Shown: positions 44,062-53,035 of the stretch, one piece after another | How positions within the stretch are numbered: the stretch's first letter is position 1 | Layout of the letters: each line of letters begins with the position of its first letter | Source of the DNA: Siminovitchia sediminis | Lineage (GTDB): Bacteria > Bacillota > Bacilli > Bacillales > Bacillaceae_C | Length of the DNA: 64,000 nt | NCBI RefSeq assembly: GCF_042680885.1 | Contig: NZ_JBHUEO010000019.1 | Span: 39,852-103,851, forward strand | Reading direction: 5' to 3' | Program-made: the position numbers and the translations under genes | Notes under the pieces: generated by a model | What the model saw: the letters and a program-made list of their open reading frames with translations, nothing else | The model's database searches: none | What the model was told of the DNA's origin: nothing

Positions 44062-46851
44062 ATGAACTGGGTGAAAAAATTTCTTTCAAATCTTTTTTCA
44101 TTTAATAAGCCGGAAAAACCAGCTGATTTACATATAGAACAAAATAACCAAACGATTAAAAAGCATGAATTGAACACTCGAATCATTTATCAATACCCAA
44201 AAGGAGAGTTTCGTTTTCCCTTAATTAAAGATACGGCGCCTGATCAGAGGGAAAGGCGGCAGCCTGAACAAAGAAGAGAGCAAAGCAGAGGGGAATATGA
44301 TGTCACAAGTGAACGGCCTGTTCATAAAAAACATCAAAAAATTGAACCGAAAAACCGGCAGCCTTTTGAGCCAACGCATATTCCTTCGCCCATTTACGGT
44401 TTCCGCCGCCCGGTTGATAGGAAGAGGAAAAGCTCAGAATTGGGGATACGTGAAGGGATGGAAGGGAAAAACCAAACTTTAGCAGCAGATGCCGCTTCAG
44501 AAAATGTGTCTTTCCAAAGAGAAGATATACAGGGAGAAACTCAAATAAAGACTCCATTTGAAACGGAGCCTGCAATGGTCAGAGACTGTGATACCGTTCA
44601 AAATAATCACATGATGGAGTCCCCCAATTATGCAGGTGATATCCCATTTCATTCGTCTGCGGGCAGCGCAGTGAAAACAGCAGATCAAGAAGGCAGTGAT
44701 GAACCGTTTGAAAATGCCGCTCATCCATTTCATGAAGAGGAAAAAAACCTCGATAGATGGGGAATAAAAGAAAAAAACACGGTCCTCCCCGGAGATAATT
44801 TCCATAAGGAGCCGGAAATATCTCAACAAATTACTGGGGATGAAGTAAATGATGTTCTTACTGCAGGGGTCGAAATTGCTCCCGACGAGCAGCCCATACC
44901 TGTAAAACAGAAAGTTCAAGACGAAGAAAGCACCGAAAATGACAATGGGGAAAGATTTCTTGATCAAACGGAGCTGACTAATACTCAAGAAGAGCCTAAA
45001 ATGGACATGTCCGATACGTTTGAAGGAGAGGTATCATTTGAGGAAAAGGCTAAAGATCAAATAAATGAACAAAAGGCGGGAGAAGAGACTTCCGAAATCT
45101 TTGGCAGGGGTTGGGAAGAGACCGAAAAGCAAACACCATCCCATACGCAGGACAATAAAACCGCATCCCCTGTCTCAGCCAAAAAAGCTGTTGATCAAGA
45201 GAAGGATATTGCAGCAAAAGAAGAATTGGAAGACACTGAAACAAATGTGGATCAGCAGGGTTCAAATGAGAAGCAAAGGTCACATTTGCCCTTTAACGTA
45301 TTAATGCTGTCTCAAGATCGGATCAGGTGGCAGCGGCAGAAAGAGAGGGAACTGCAAAAAAAATCTCAAGAAGATCTTTCGTATAAGGCTGCAGCTGAAG
45401 AAGAAGCAGCTGTAACAGCCGAAGCTCAAGATTATTCTTTTCCTCCTCTTCAACTATTAATGCCGCCTGTCAAGAAAGAGAAAAATACTGAATGGCTCAA
45501 TGAACAAACGATGCTTCTCAATGAAACGATGGAAAACTTTAATGTGAAGGCCCGGGTGGTTAATGCCAGTCAGGGCCCATCGGTAACCCGTTTTGAGGTA
45601 CAGCCCGACAAAGGTGTAAAAGTTAATAAGATCACGAATTTAAGCAATGACATTAAATTAAGCATGGCTGCCAGAGACATTCGTATGGAAGCGCCGATTC
45701 CCGGAACCCGCTCAATTGGCATCGAGCTGCCCAATAAGGAAAGCCGTCCTGTTCAAATTAGCGAGATCATCGGAAACGAATCATTTTTGGAAGCTGACTC
45801 GCCGTTAACAGCAGCTTTGGGACTGGATATTTCCGGAACACCCATTGTGACGGATTTGCGTAAAATGCCTCACGGGTTAATTGCCGGTGCTACAGGTTCC
45901 GGTAAAAGTGTATGCATTAATTCGATCTTGGTAAGCTTGCTTTACAAAGCCCGTCCGGATGAATTAAAGCTGATGCTTATAGATCCAAAGATGGTTGAGC
46001 TGGCACCGTATAACCATATTCCGCATTTGGTCAGCCCGGTTATTACAGATGTTAAGGCTGCAACAGCTGCCTTAAAATGGGCGGTAGATGAAATGGAACG
46101 GCGTTATGAATTATTTGTTCATGCGGGTGTCCGTGATATTAGCCGATTTAATCAAATGGCCAAAAACAAAGGTCAGGGAAGTGAGCACCTTCCTTATATT
46201 GTTATTGTCATTGATGAATTGGCAGACTTAATGATGGTGGCACCGGCGGAGGTGGAAGAGTCGATCTGCCGAATTGCCCAGAAAGCGCGGGCATGCGGAA
46301 TCCATTTGCTTATTGCCACCCAGCGGCCTTCTGTTGATGTGATAACGGGCCTTATTAAAGCAAATGTTCCGACAAGAATTGCTTTTGCAGTTTCTTCCCA
46401 GGTGGATTCCCGGACAGTAATAGACGTCAGCGGGGCAGAAAAATTACTGGGCCGTGGCGACATGTTATTTTTAAACAACGGTTCGGTCAAGCCGGTACGC
46501 TTGCAGGGAACGTTTGTATCTGATGATGAAATTGACCGTGTCATCGAACATGTTCGCAGCCAAGCCAAGCCCAATTATCTATTTCAAGAGGAAGAGCTGT
46601 TAAAAAAGGCGGAAATCCAAGAACATGAAGACGAATTGCTGTTAGATGCATGCGAGTTTGTTGTCAAACAAGGTAACGCCTCGACTTCTTTATTACAAAG
46701 ACATTTTAGAATTGGGTACAACCGTGCTGCCAGGCTGATGGAGATGATGGAAGATCAAGGTGTCATTTCCGGGGCAAAAGGGAGCAAGCCGCGGGATGTA
46801 CTCATCAATGAGTCTGACTTGGATTTATTAAAAGAATCCCTAGTACAATGA
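44062..46851 (+). CDS. sftA: DNA translocase SftA (FtsK/SpoIIIE family)
   Basis: SftA is a soluble, septum-associated DNA pump that clears DNA from closing division septa. The 929-residue protein has a short N-terminal segment and a long, acidic, disordered linker (about 60-460). An FtsK alpha domain follows, then the motor with Walker A GATGSGKS (about 613) and Walker B VIVIDELADLMM. The C-terminal gamma winged helix (QRHFRIGYNRAARLMEMME) reads KOPS/SRS-like sites. It lacks the four membrane helices of SpoIIIE, as expected. The position before murC is as in B. subtilis. A small open frame overlaps its stop codon. Confidence 0.93.
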   Translation: MNWVKKFLSNLFSFNKPEKPADLHIEQNNQTIKKHELNTRIIYQYPKGEFRFPLIKDTAPDQRERRQPEQRREQSRGEYDVTSERPVHKKHQKIEPKNRQPFEPTHIPSPIYGFRRPVDRKRKSSELGIREGMEGKNQTLAADAASENVSFQREDIQGETQIKTPFETEPAMVRDCDTVQNNHMMESPNYAGDIPFHSSAGSAVKTADQEGSDEPFENAAHPFHEEEKNLDRWGIKEKNTVLPGDNFHKEPEISQQITGDEVNDVLTAGVEIAPDEQPIPVKQKVQDEESTENDNGERFLDQTELTNTQEEPKMDMSDTFEGEVSFEEKAKDQINEQKAGEETSEIFGRGWEETEKQTPSHTQDNKTASPVSAKKAVDQEKDIAAKEELEDTETNVDQQGSNEKQRSHLPFNVLMLSQDRIRWQRQKERELQKKSQEDLSYKAAAEEEAAVTAEAQDYSFPPLQLLMPPVKKEKNTEWLNEQTMLLNETMENFNVKARVVNASQGPSVTRFEVQPDKGVKVNKITNLSNDIKLSMAARDIRMEAPIPGTRSIGIELPNKESRPVQISEIIGNESFLEADSPLTAALGLDISGTPIVTDLRKMPHGLIAGATGSGKSVCINSILVSLLYKARPDELKLMLIDPKMVELAPYNHIPHLVSPVITDVKAATAALKWAVDEMERRYELFVHAGVRDISRFNQMAKNKGQGSEHLPYIVIVIDELADLMMVAPAEVEESICRIAQKARACGIHLLIATQRPSVDVITGLIKANVPTRIAFAVSSQVDSRTVIDVSGAEKLLGRGDMLFLNNGSVKPVRLQGTFVSDDEIDRVIEHVRSQAKPNYLFQEEELLKKAEIQEHEDELLLDACEFVVKQGNASTSLLQRHFRIGYNRAARLMEMMEDQGVISGAKGSKPRDVLINESDLDLLKESLVQ

Positions 46852-46991
46852 TGGATAAAATGTTATTCTATTTGTTATGGGGGAACAAAGTCTTTCCCCT
46901 TTTTATTGCGGATGAATGCCAAGAGCTTAATCTGAATAACGAATGGTTAATCAATAGCCCAAATTTTACAGAAATGCTGGCGGCAAGATAA
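46851..46991 (+). CDS. Possible 46-residue protein coupled to sftA
   Basis: An ATG overlapping the sftA stop codon (ATGA-like) opens 46 codons, starting MDKMLFYLLWGNKVFPLF and ending TEMLAAR. The sequence is protein-like (WGNKVFPLFIADECQEL). No ribosome site of its own is clear, so it would depend on coupling. I do not recognise it. Confidence 0.35.
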   Translation: MDKMLFYLLWGNKVFPLFIADECQELNLNNEWLINSPNFTEMLAAR

Positions 46992-47113
46992 ATTCGAATG
47001 AATAGTCACTGATTCTGTACAATGATATAATGACCTAATAAAAACCTATCTGTCATGGTTACATAGGTGGATAACGGATAGCTCATAATAATGGTGAACA
47101 ATTGAGGACGCTT

Positions 47114-47143
47114 TTGAGCAAAAATAAATGTTTTTCATATAAT
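47114..47143 (+). promoter_or_regulatory. SigA promoter of murC
   Basis: TTGAGC (47114-47119), 18 bp and TATAAT (47138-47143), 33 bp ahead of the murC ATG. Confidence 0.6.
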
Positions 47144-47176
47144 ACATACAGATAGACGATCGCTGGAGGTTCTGTT

Positions 47177-48496
47177 ATGACTGTATACCATTTCGTCGGT
47201 ATTAAAGGCACCGGGATGAGCGCACTCGCACAGATTCTTTACAACTCAGGATTTAAGGTGCAAGGTTCCGATGTACAAAAATATTTTTTCACACAAGAAG
47301 CACTTGATCATTTGAAAATAAAAATATTACCTTTTAATCGTGAAAATATAAAACCGGGAATGACGGTAATTGCTGGAAATGCCTTTCCGGATGATCATGA
47401 AGAAATTGCTGAAGCCAGGAAACAAGGCATTGAAGTGATCCGGTATCACACTTTTTTGGGCGAGTATATGAAAAAATTTATTAGTGTAGGGGTTACGGGA
47501 TCCCATGGAAAAACCTCGACGACAGGACTTCTTGCTCATGTCATGAAAGGAGCAAAACCTACGTCATACCTCATCGGTGATGGTACGGGAAGAGGGGAAA
47601 AAGATGCCTCCTATTTTGTATTTGAAGCATGTGAATACCGCAGGCATTTTTTATCTTATTATCCTGATTATGCGATAATGACCAACATCGACTTTGACCA
47701 TCCTGACTATTTTGCCAATATAGATGATGTATTTCAGGCATTTCAGGAAATGGCACTTCAAGTAAACAAGGCTATATTTGCCTATGGGGATGATGAACAG
47801 CTTCAAAAAATTCATGCAGAAGTACCTGTCCTGTTTTATGGTTTTGGAGAAGGAAACGACTTTCAGGCCCGAAATATAGAAAAATCTACCTCCGGAACGA
47901 AATTTGATGTTTTTGTACGTAATGACTTTTATGCTTCATTTGAAATCCCCTCTTATGGAGACCATAATATATTAAATGCACTTGCGGTGATTGCCCTGTG
48001 CCAGTATGAAGGTATTGACTCGGATATTTTGAAGGAGCAGCTGTTGACATTTAATGGAGTGAAGCGTCGATTTACTGAAAAACAACTTGGGAATCAAATT
48101 CTGATCGATGATTATGCCCATCATCCTGTAGAAATAAAGGCTACGATTCATGCGGCACGACAAAAATATCCGGACCGCCCGATAGCTGCCGTATTCCAGC
48201 CCCATACTTTTACGAGAACCCGGGCGTTTCTGCAGGAATTTGCCGAGAGTTTGAGTGAGGCGGATGATGTATACTTATGCGATATTTTCGGTTCAGCCCG
48301 AGAAAATCATGGAGAGTTGACCATCGAGGATTTAAAAACTAAGATTGATGGCGCTCAAATCCTTCAGGAAGAAGATACATCCCCGCTGCTTTTGCTGGAT
48401 GATGCAGTTCTCATTTTCATGGGGGCCGGGGACATCCAAAAGTTCCAAGTCGCTTATGAAGACTTGCTGATGCAACAGTTGAAAAAAGCTCAGTAA
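47177..48496 (+). CDS. murC: UDP-N-acetylmuramate--L-alanine ligase
   Basis: MurC adds L-Ala to UDP-MurNAc with ATP, the first peptide step of peptidoglycan. The 439-residue protein starts with YHFVGIKGTGMSALA. The Mur-ligase P-loop VTGSHGKTSTTGL follows (about 107), then FEACEYRRHF, NIDFDHPDYF and the C-terminal IDDYAHHPVEI and PHTFTRTRAF motifs. TGGAGGTTC precedes the ATG. Monocistronic with promoter and terminator. Confidence 0.96.
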   Translation: MTVYHFVGIKGTGMSALAQILYNSGFKVQGSDVQKYFFTQEALDHLKIKILPFNRENIKPGMTVIAGNAFPDDHEEIAEARKQGIEVIRYHTFLGEYMKKFISVGVTGSHGKTSTTGLLAHVMKGAKPTSYLIGDGTGRGEKDASYFVFEACEYRRHFLSYYPDYAIMTNIDFDHPDYFANIDDVFQAFQEMALQVNKAIFAYGDDEQLQKIHAEVPVLFYGFGEGNDFQARNIEKSTSGTKFDVFVRNDFYASFEIPSYGDHNILNALAVIALCQYEGIDSDILKEQLLTFNGVKRRFTEKQLGNQILIDDYAHHPVEIKATIHAARQKYPDRPIAAVFQPHTFTRTRAFLQEFAESLSEADDVYLCDIFGSARENHGELTIEDLKTKIDGAQILQEEDTSPLLLLDDAVLIFMGAGDIQKFQVAYEDLLMQQLKKAQ

Positions 48497-48511
48497 AGTA
48501 AATGTATACAA

Positions 48512-48547
48512 AGAGGAAGATGCACAGGAGGCATCTTCTTTTTTTGC
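48512..48547 (+). terminator. Terminator of murC
   Basis: GAAGATGC and GCATCTTC pair around ACAGGAG, followed by TTTTTTTG. Confidence 0.85.
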
Positions 48548-48673
48548 AGCCAGGCATTTGTAAATTAAGTCTTAACAGATATCCATGAGGTTGAGAATGT
48601 CGAATTATTGCTCTGATCTGATACGATTCAGCTTTACTTCTATATATAACAAATAAAGTGTGATGAGTGTTTG

Positions 48674-49258
48674 TTAGGGGTTATTTGCTCTAATTTCAGC
48701 AGCTGTGAAAGTATTCCCCCTCAATATAGCTTCCTCTGCGTCGATTGCACTCCGTGCTTTTAATCTGTATACAACCAACTGCTGTCCTCCTGTAACAATA
48801 GGAGTTTCATCTACAAAGGTAAAACTGGTGGTTATTTCATCGGTAGTTGCTGCATCTCCCTCATCTGATGTAGTGAATATCGTGGCTTCTGTTCCGCCGG
48901 GTCTTTGGCGAGTAATAAACAGTACTACTGTGGGAGTGCCTTGCGATGCTGCCCACTCTACAGTTCCATTTAGCCAAACCCTGTCCGAAATAAAATCATC
49001 AATAGCCAGTTGAACGGTACATAAAACTATGCCATCATCTGTTGCAGGTATGAGTGTTACAGGACCAACAGGGGGCTGATCCACATCAAATTCTGTAAGG
49101 AGCCCTCCTTGCCGGCCGTTGGCTGGGGAAGGGATTTGAATGATCGGATTAAACGTATTCGTATTTGTCGGGTTATTTTCAATTCGGTTCGTATTTTCAT
49201 GATCGTCTGAACAATGGCATGGGTCCGATTGACAGTATGAACAATTACAATAACTCAT
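48674..49258 (-). CDS. Cys-headed beta-rich protein, probable spore-surface component
   Basis: I do not recognise this 194-residue protein with certainty. The N-terminus MSYCNCSYCQSDPCHCSDDH holds six cysteines in 17 residues, and a Asn/Thr/Pro linker follows. The rest is acidic and beta-rich (VWLNGTVEWAASQGTPTVVL, FTFVDETPIVTGGQQLVVY) and ends GNTFTAAEI. The pattern recalls exosporium jelly-roll proteins (ExsF/BxpB, BclA C-terminal) and cysteine-linked spore appendage subunits. The ATG at 49258 has GGAGGTGTTCAGC. A SigK-type -10 lies 34 bp upstream. It is inserted between murC and ytxG, where B. subtilis has no such gene to my knowledge. Confidence 0.7.
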   Translation of the reverse strand: MSYCNCSYCQSDPCHCSDDHENTNRIENNPTNTNTFNPIIQIPSPANGRQGGLLTEFDVDQPPVGPVTLIPATDDGIVLCTVQLAIDDFISDRVWLNGTVEWAASQGTPTVVLFITRQRPGGTEATIFTTSDEGDAATTDEITTSFTFVDETPIVTGGQQLVVYRLKARSAIDAEEAILRGNTFTAAEIRANNP

Positions 49259-49291
49259 GCTGAACACCTCCTTGTTCATGCAATTATGATG

Positions 49292-49300
49292 TATCGTATG
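49292..49300 (-). promoter_or_regulatory. Possible SigK -10 element
   Basis: The minus strand reads CATACGATA, an exact match to CATAnnnTA, ending 34 bp before the start codon. The -35 AC is not at the ideal distance. Confidence 0.35.
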
Positions 49301-49510
49301 TAAGGATGTTTATATCGATAACGGCGGATCCACTAACCGAAAAATGAATTACGCCCGTGATGAAAAAAAGGAGGATGCCCCAAAAAGACGTAAATAATTG
49401 TATATGTAAAATACCGCGGCAATCGGTTTGTCAAAAAAAGTGAAGTTTTTGTGTTTTTTTTGGGAAAATGAAGGGAAAATAAGGGGTAGCCAAGAAGAAG
49501 TAAAACGACT

Positions 49511-49536
49511 GTTTATTTCTCAATGAACAGGGGTAG
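49511..49536 (+). promoter_or_regulatory. SigB-type general stress promoter of ytxGH
   Basis: GTTTAT (49511-49516), 14 bp and GGGTAG (49531-49536) match the SigB consensus GTTTAA-N12-15-GGGTAT. The ytxGHJ operon of B. subtilis is known to be SigB-dependent. Confidence 0.7.
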
Positions 49537-49556
49537 AGTTGTTGTAAACAGGAGGT

Positions 49557-50090
49557 GTGGATAAAAAAGTGATTATTATATTGTATTTAAGCGTTGCTGT
49601 TATTGCGATCGCATTTCTGATTCTCGTAATCAGCCTGACAAAAACATTGAAATCTGTCAAAGAAACATTGGACAGTGTATCAAACACTTTGGATAGCCTT
49701 GAAAAACAGCTGCAAGGAGTTACAGGTGAAACGACTATGCTCCTACATAAGACAAATGCTTTGGCAGAGGATATCCAACAGAAAACAGAAAAGCTGGAAA
49801 CAGTAGTAGATGGCGTCCAGGGTGTTGGACAAGCTGTACAGGGGATTGGCAACACGGTGTCTGATTTGAATACTTCCTTGGAAAAGGTTTCAAGGTCGGT
49901 GTCTTCTGCAGTCGTAAGAAATGAAGATAAAATTATCCAAATCGTTCAATGGGGCACCGCATTAAAAGAGTTGAAAGACAAATGGATGTCTGATAAGAAA
50001 AAAACAGCGAACACTGCTGCATCCAGTTACAGAGATGATTCGTCAGAAGTAATGGTTCGTACTCAGCAGCTGGAAAGCGGGAGAGGCTGA
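49557..50090 (+). CDS. ytxG: DUF948 general stress protein (YtxG)
   Basis: This 177-residue protein has one N-terminal membrane helix (VIIILYLSVAVIAIAFLI in part), then a long amphipathic helical region (ETLDSVSNTLDSLEKQL and VVDGVQGVGQAVQGIGN) typical of DUF948. It is part of the general stress response; the molecular role is unknown. The start is GTG 49557, immediately after AGGAGGT, or GTG 49569, a little far from it. It is followed 34 bp later by ytxH. Confidence 0.85.
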   Translation: MDKKVIIILYLSVAVIAIAFLILVISLTKTLKSVKETLDSVSNTLDSLEKQLQGVTGETTMLLHKTNALAEDIQQKTEKLETVVDGVQGVGQAVQGIGNTVSDLNTSLEKVSRSVSSAVVRNEDKIIQIVQWGTALKELKDKWMSDKKKTANTAASSYRDDSSEVMVRTQQLESGRG

Positions 50091-50124
50091 AAAAATATAA
50101 ATAGTTAAGGAGGATGAAAGACAA

Positions 50125-50640
50125 ATGAGCAATCAAGATAATGGAACCAGCAATTTTCTAACAGGGATCTTGGTGGGAAGTATCGTAGGAGCAGCTACTG
50201 CGCTGCTCTGTGCACCTAAATCCGGGAGGGAATTACGCACTGACTTAACTGAGCAAATGGAGACTTTAAGAGAAAAGTCAGGTGAATGGAAAGAAACGGT
50301 TATGGAAAAAGGGTCAGACCTTACCTCAACTGCTATGGAAAAAACGAGCCAAATCCGGCAGACAGCTATGGACAAGGGCAGCAATTTAGCCGAAACAGTA
50401 AAAGATAAAGCGGATCAATTCCGGAATACTGCAAAAACAGCTGTGGATGAAGTAGCAGAAAATGCAGAAACCGGTGCCGATGATCTACAGGATACTGTCC
50501 ATAAGACCGTTGATTTAACAGCAGATAAGACGAAGCAGGCTGTTGACCAGGCCCAGTCAGCAGGATCCCAAAAAAATGATGAAGTTTCTCAGAAAACAGA
50601 GCAAATGGCTAAGGAAATAAATCAATCAATGAATCCATAA
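50125..50640 (+). CDS. ytxH: YtxH domain general stress protein
   Basis: This 171-residue protein has the family start FLTGILVGSIVGAATALLCAPKSGRELR (partly quoted here as GILVGSIVGAATALLCAPKS), a single membrane segment followed by the Pro-Lys-Ser-Gly hinge. A long hydrophilic tail built from imperfect 11-residue repeats (EKSGEWKETVMEKGSD, DKGSNLAETVKDKADQF) follows, resembling LEA/group-3 stress proteins. AAGGAGGATG precedes the ATG. In B. subtilis ytxJ follows; here a terminator does. Confidence 0.88.
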   Translation: MSNQDNGTSNFLTGILVGSIVGAATALLCAPKSGRELRTDLTEQMETLREKSGEWKETVMEKGSDLTSTAMEKTSQIRQTAMDKGSNLAETVKDKADQFRNTAKTAVDEVAENAETGADDLQDTVHKTVDLTADKTKQAVDQAQSAGSQKNDEVSQKTEQMAKEINQSMNP

Positions 50641-50676
50641 AAAAGGGCGGCTAATTTGAAGCCGCCCCCTTTTTTA
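50641..50676 (+). terminator. Terminator of ytxGH
   Basis: AAAAGGGCGGCT and AGCCGCCCCC pair around AATTTGA, followed by TTTTTT. Confidence 0.88.
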
Positions 50677-50706
50677 TGAACTTTTCTTGACGTCACGCCC
50701 AAAGGT

Positions 50707-50736
50707 TTGCAAGCGGATCGTACTCTGGCGTATGAT
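50707..50736 (+). promoter_or_regulatory. SigA promoter of ccpA
   Basis: TTGCAA (50707-50712), 18 bp and TATGAT (50731-50736), upstream of ccpA. Confidence 0.55.
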
Positions 50737-50817
50737 TATGAGAGAATGGAAAAATATATTTAATGATGAAACAAAACTGAGGAAATGTACGTAGTTGTAT
50801 ACAGGAGAGTGATGATG

Positions 50818-51825
50818 ATGAATGTAACAATATATGATGTTGCGCGAGAAGCAAATGTTTCTATGGCTACTGTTTCCAGAGTAGTCAACGGAAACCCTAA
50901 TGTTAAACCTGCAACACGTAAAAAAGTCTTGGAGGTCATCGAAAGGCTTGAATATCGCCCGAACGCGGTGGCTCGTGGATTGGCGAGCAAGAAAACCACT
51001 ACTGTTGGAGTGATTATCCCGGATATCGCCAACATTTTCTATGCCGAGCTAGCACGCGGAATTGAAGATATTGCCACCATGTACAAATATAATATCATTT
51101 TAAGTAACTCTGACCAGAATGTGAACAAGGAACTTCATCTGCTGAATACCATGCTTGGAAAACAAGTGGATGGCTTAATAGTCATGAGCCAAAATATAAC
51201 AGATGATTTTGTTCAAGAGCTGAAACGTTCTCCCGTTCCTGTTGTACTTGCGGGGTCTATGGAGGATTCCAAAACAATACCATCTGTGAATATTGACTAT
51301 CGTCAGGCTATTTATGACGCAACGAATTATTTCATTAAAGGCGGTCATAAAAAAATAGCCTTTGCCATGGGCCCAATGCGTGATTTAATAAATCACGGAG
51401 AAAAGCTTGCCGGCTACAAACAAGCGCTTGAAGAAGCAGGCATTGATTATTTGGAAGACTATGTCATAGAGGGAGATTACACATACGATTCCGGTTTGGC
51501 CGGCTGGAAAAATCTAAAAGAACTTGAAAATAGACCTACTGCGGTTGTATCCGGAGATGACGAAATGGCATTGGGTGTCATGCATGGAGCCCAAGATGAT
51601 GGTTTATCTGTGCCTGAAGATCTTGAATTTATTACTTCCGATAACACGAAACTCGCTTTAATGGTTCGCCCGCAACTAAGTTCGATTGTTCAGCCGTTGT
51701 ATGATATTGGTGCGGTTTCAATGAGACTGCTGACTAAATTTATGAATAAAGAGAAAGTACAGGATCAGATCGTTGTGCTTCCCCACAGGCTCGAATTAAG
51801 GGAATCGACTAAGTCTGCCGAATAA
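50818..51825 (+). CDS. ccpA: Catabolite control protein A
   Basis: CcpA is the LacI-family master regulator of carbon catabolite control. Bound to HPr-Ser46-P it acts at cre sites. The 335-residue protein starts MNVTIYDVAREANVSMATVS, the helix-turn-helix, followed by the hinge NAVARGLASKKTTTVGVIIPD. The core has the typical YKYNIILSNSDQN and MVRPQLSSIVQPLYDIGAV. I use the ATG at 50818; two ATGs directly upstream are possible. In B. subtilis aroA precedes and motPS follow ccpA; both are absent here. Confidence 0.95.
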   Translation: MNVTIYDVAREANVSMATVSRVVNGNPNVKPATRKKVLEVIERLEYRPNAVARGLASKKTTTVGVIIPDIANIFYAELARGIEDIATMYKYNIILSNSDQNVNKELHLLNTMLGKQVDGLIVMSQNITDDFVQELKRSPVPVVLAGSMEDSKTIPSVNIDYRQAIYDATNYFIKGGHKKIAFAMGPMRDLINHGEKLAGYKQALEEAGIDYLEDYVIEGDYTYDSGLAGWKNLKELENRPTAVVSGDDEMALGVMHGAQDDGLSVPEDLEFITSDNTKLALMVRPQLSSIVQPLYDIGAVSMRLLTKFMNKEKVQDQIVVLPHRLELRESTKSAE

Positions 51826-51875
51826 CTCAGCGGTGCTGGAGAAGATGACGTAGATATATATTAATCTTAACCAAG

Positions 51876-51912
51876 AAGCATACCCGTACGGGTCTGCTTT
51901 TTATTTTGTAAA
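51876..51912 (+). terminator. Terminator of ccpA
   Basis: AGCATACCCG and CGGGTCTGCT pair as a compact hairpin, followed by TTTTATTTTG. Confidence 0.82.
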
Positions 51913-52007
51913 ACTGGCTTGGGCGGGAATAGCATGGACTTTATAGTGTACTCGTTTCAGATCCGGCAGCGTTATTGGCAAGTGTCATCAGGTACTGCTC
52001 GGTCAGG

Positions 52008-52050
52008 AGGGCCGCCGCACAGGACGTGAGTATCATCCGTAAGCGGCCCT
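52008..52050. repeat. Inverted repeat downstream of ccpA
   Basis: AGGGCCGC and GCGGCCCT are perfect 8-bp arms 27 nt apart. No other gene-like feature is seen in 51913-52109. Confidence 0.35.
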
Positions 52051-52109
52051 GTATTGCCTGTTTTGGCTCCATGAGTTTTTTTATACTGGAAAAAAATAAG
52101 ATGTACGGT

Positions 52110-52731
52110 CTACAAATCTACACGTTGATTTGTTCGCTTTAGCTGCTGGCGTAAATGAATTAACGCGGACTCCATAGTTTGCCTGTTTTTCTCTGTAATT
52201 TCCTGTTTACGGGGGATGGGTGGATAAAGATCTGACGGATCTTCCATGATTCCGGCAATGTCCATCCTGCATGGGGCTGCCATTTACGGATCCATGCTTT
52301 GGGCAATGGGCCAAAAACGTGTTGTTCGGTCATTTCCAGCCATAAGAGAGACCAGGCCCGAGGAACCACCCGCCAAATATCATAACCTCCACCGCCTACA
52401 GCAATCCATCTTCCATGACAATATTGATGAGCCAGTTTATGAGCAATCCGGGGAATTTCCTGTACGTGTTCATGGTAACTGAAAGGTGAGTAAGCGGATC
52501 ATAATAATGGGCATCTGCCCCATTTTGAGTTTAAATAACGTCTCGTTTAAAATATTCAGCAATATCATAAAATTCCTCTGTATAGGCTTGAATAAAGGAT
52601 TCATCTTCTGTAAAAGCATCCAAAGGAATGTTAAAAGTGTACCCATAGCCTTTTCCGTGGCCCCATTCATTGCTTTGCCCCGTACCTGGAAACAGGTAAC
52701 GTCCGGTTTCATGGACGGAGAAAGTGCAGAC
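52110..52731 (-). pseudogene. acuC: Remnant of acuC (acetoin-utilisation deacetylase), 5' half deleted
   Basis: The minus strand encodes pieces of an AcuC-type class I histone-deacetylase-fold enzyme in order. They run TFSVHETGRYLFPGTGQSNE (with the His), then GKGYGYTFNIPLDAFTEDES. After an in-frame TAA come NGADAHYYDPLTHLSVTM, and after a frameshift IPRIAHKLAHQYCHGRW and GGGGYDIWRVVPRAWSLLW. After another shift the tail ends near 52110. At least one stop and two frameshifts break it, and the first half of the gene is missing. In B. subtilis AcuC deacetylates and thus activates AcsA. Confidence 0.88.
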
Positions 52732-52740
52732 CGAGTCATT

Positions 52741-53035
52741 GAGGTTGAAAGTAAGCTCCTTGAACATCCGGGCATCGCAGAAGCAGGTGTCATTGGAAAT
52801 CCCGATCCTGTCAGAAGTGAAATCATTAAGGCCTTCGTAGCTTTAAATGAAGGGTATAAACGACAGATGAATTTAAAAAGGAGATTCGCCGATTTGTTAA
52901 AAAAGGAGATTCGCCGATTTGTTAAAAAAGGGCTTGCTGCCCATGCGGCGCCACGAGAAATAGAATTTAAGGATAAACTGCCTAAGACAAGAAGCGGAAA
53001 AATCATTCGACGCGTCTTAAAGGCATGGGAACGAC
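52741..53035 (+). pseudogene. acsA: Remnant of acsA (acetyl-CoA synthetase), 3' end only
   Basis: The plus strand carries the C-terminal domain of AcsA: VESKLLEHPGIAEAGVIGNP, IIKAFVALNEG, then GLAAHAAPREIEFKDKLPKT and RSGKIIRRVLKAWE, which includes the acylatable lysine region. The ATP-binding two-thirds are gone. A 25-bp tandem duplication (52880-52929) shifts the frame within it. The fragment starts about 10 bp from the last acuC-like codon on the other strand. Confidence 0.88.
52880..52929. repeat. 25-bp tandem duplication inside the acsA remnant
   Basis: GGAGATTCGCCGATTTGTTA plus AAAAA occurs twice in a row (52880-52904 and 52905-52929). A single copy would encode the expected KKEIRRFVKKG. 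Confidence 0.88.

Noticed and set aside
44497..44988. 163-codon minus-strand frame within sftA
   Set aside because: It is antisense to the acidic linker of SftA; hydrophobic text arises from complementing Glu/Asp/Asn codons.
49373..49432. 18-codon frame preceded by AAAGGAGG
   Set aside because: The ribosome site touches the ATG with no spacing and the peptide is too short to judge.
52470..53006. 178-codon minus-strand frame
   Set aside because: It runs antisense to the acsA remnant and out of frame with the acuC remnant, and resembles no protein.
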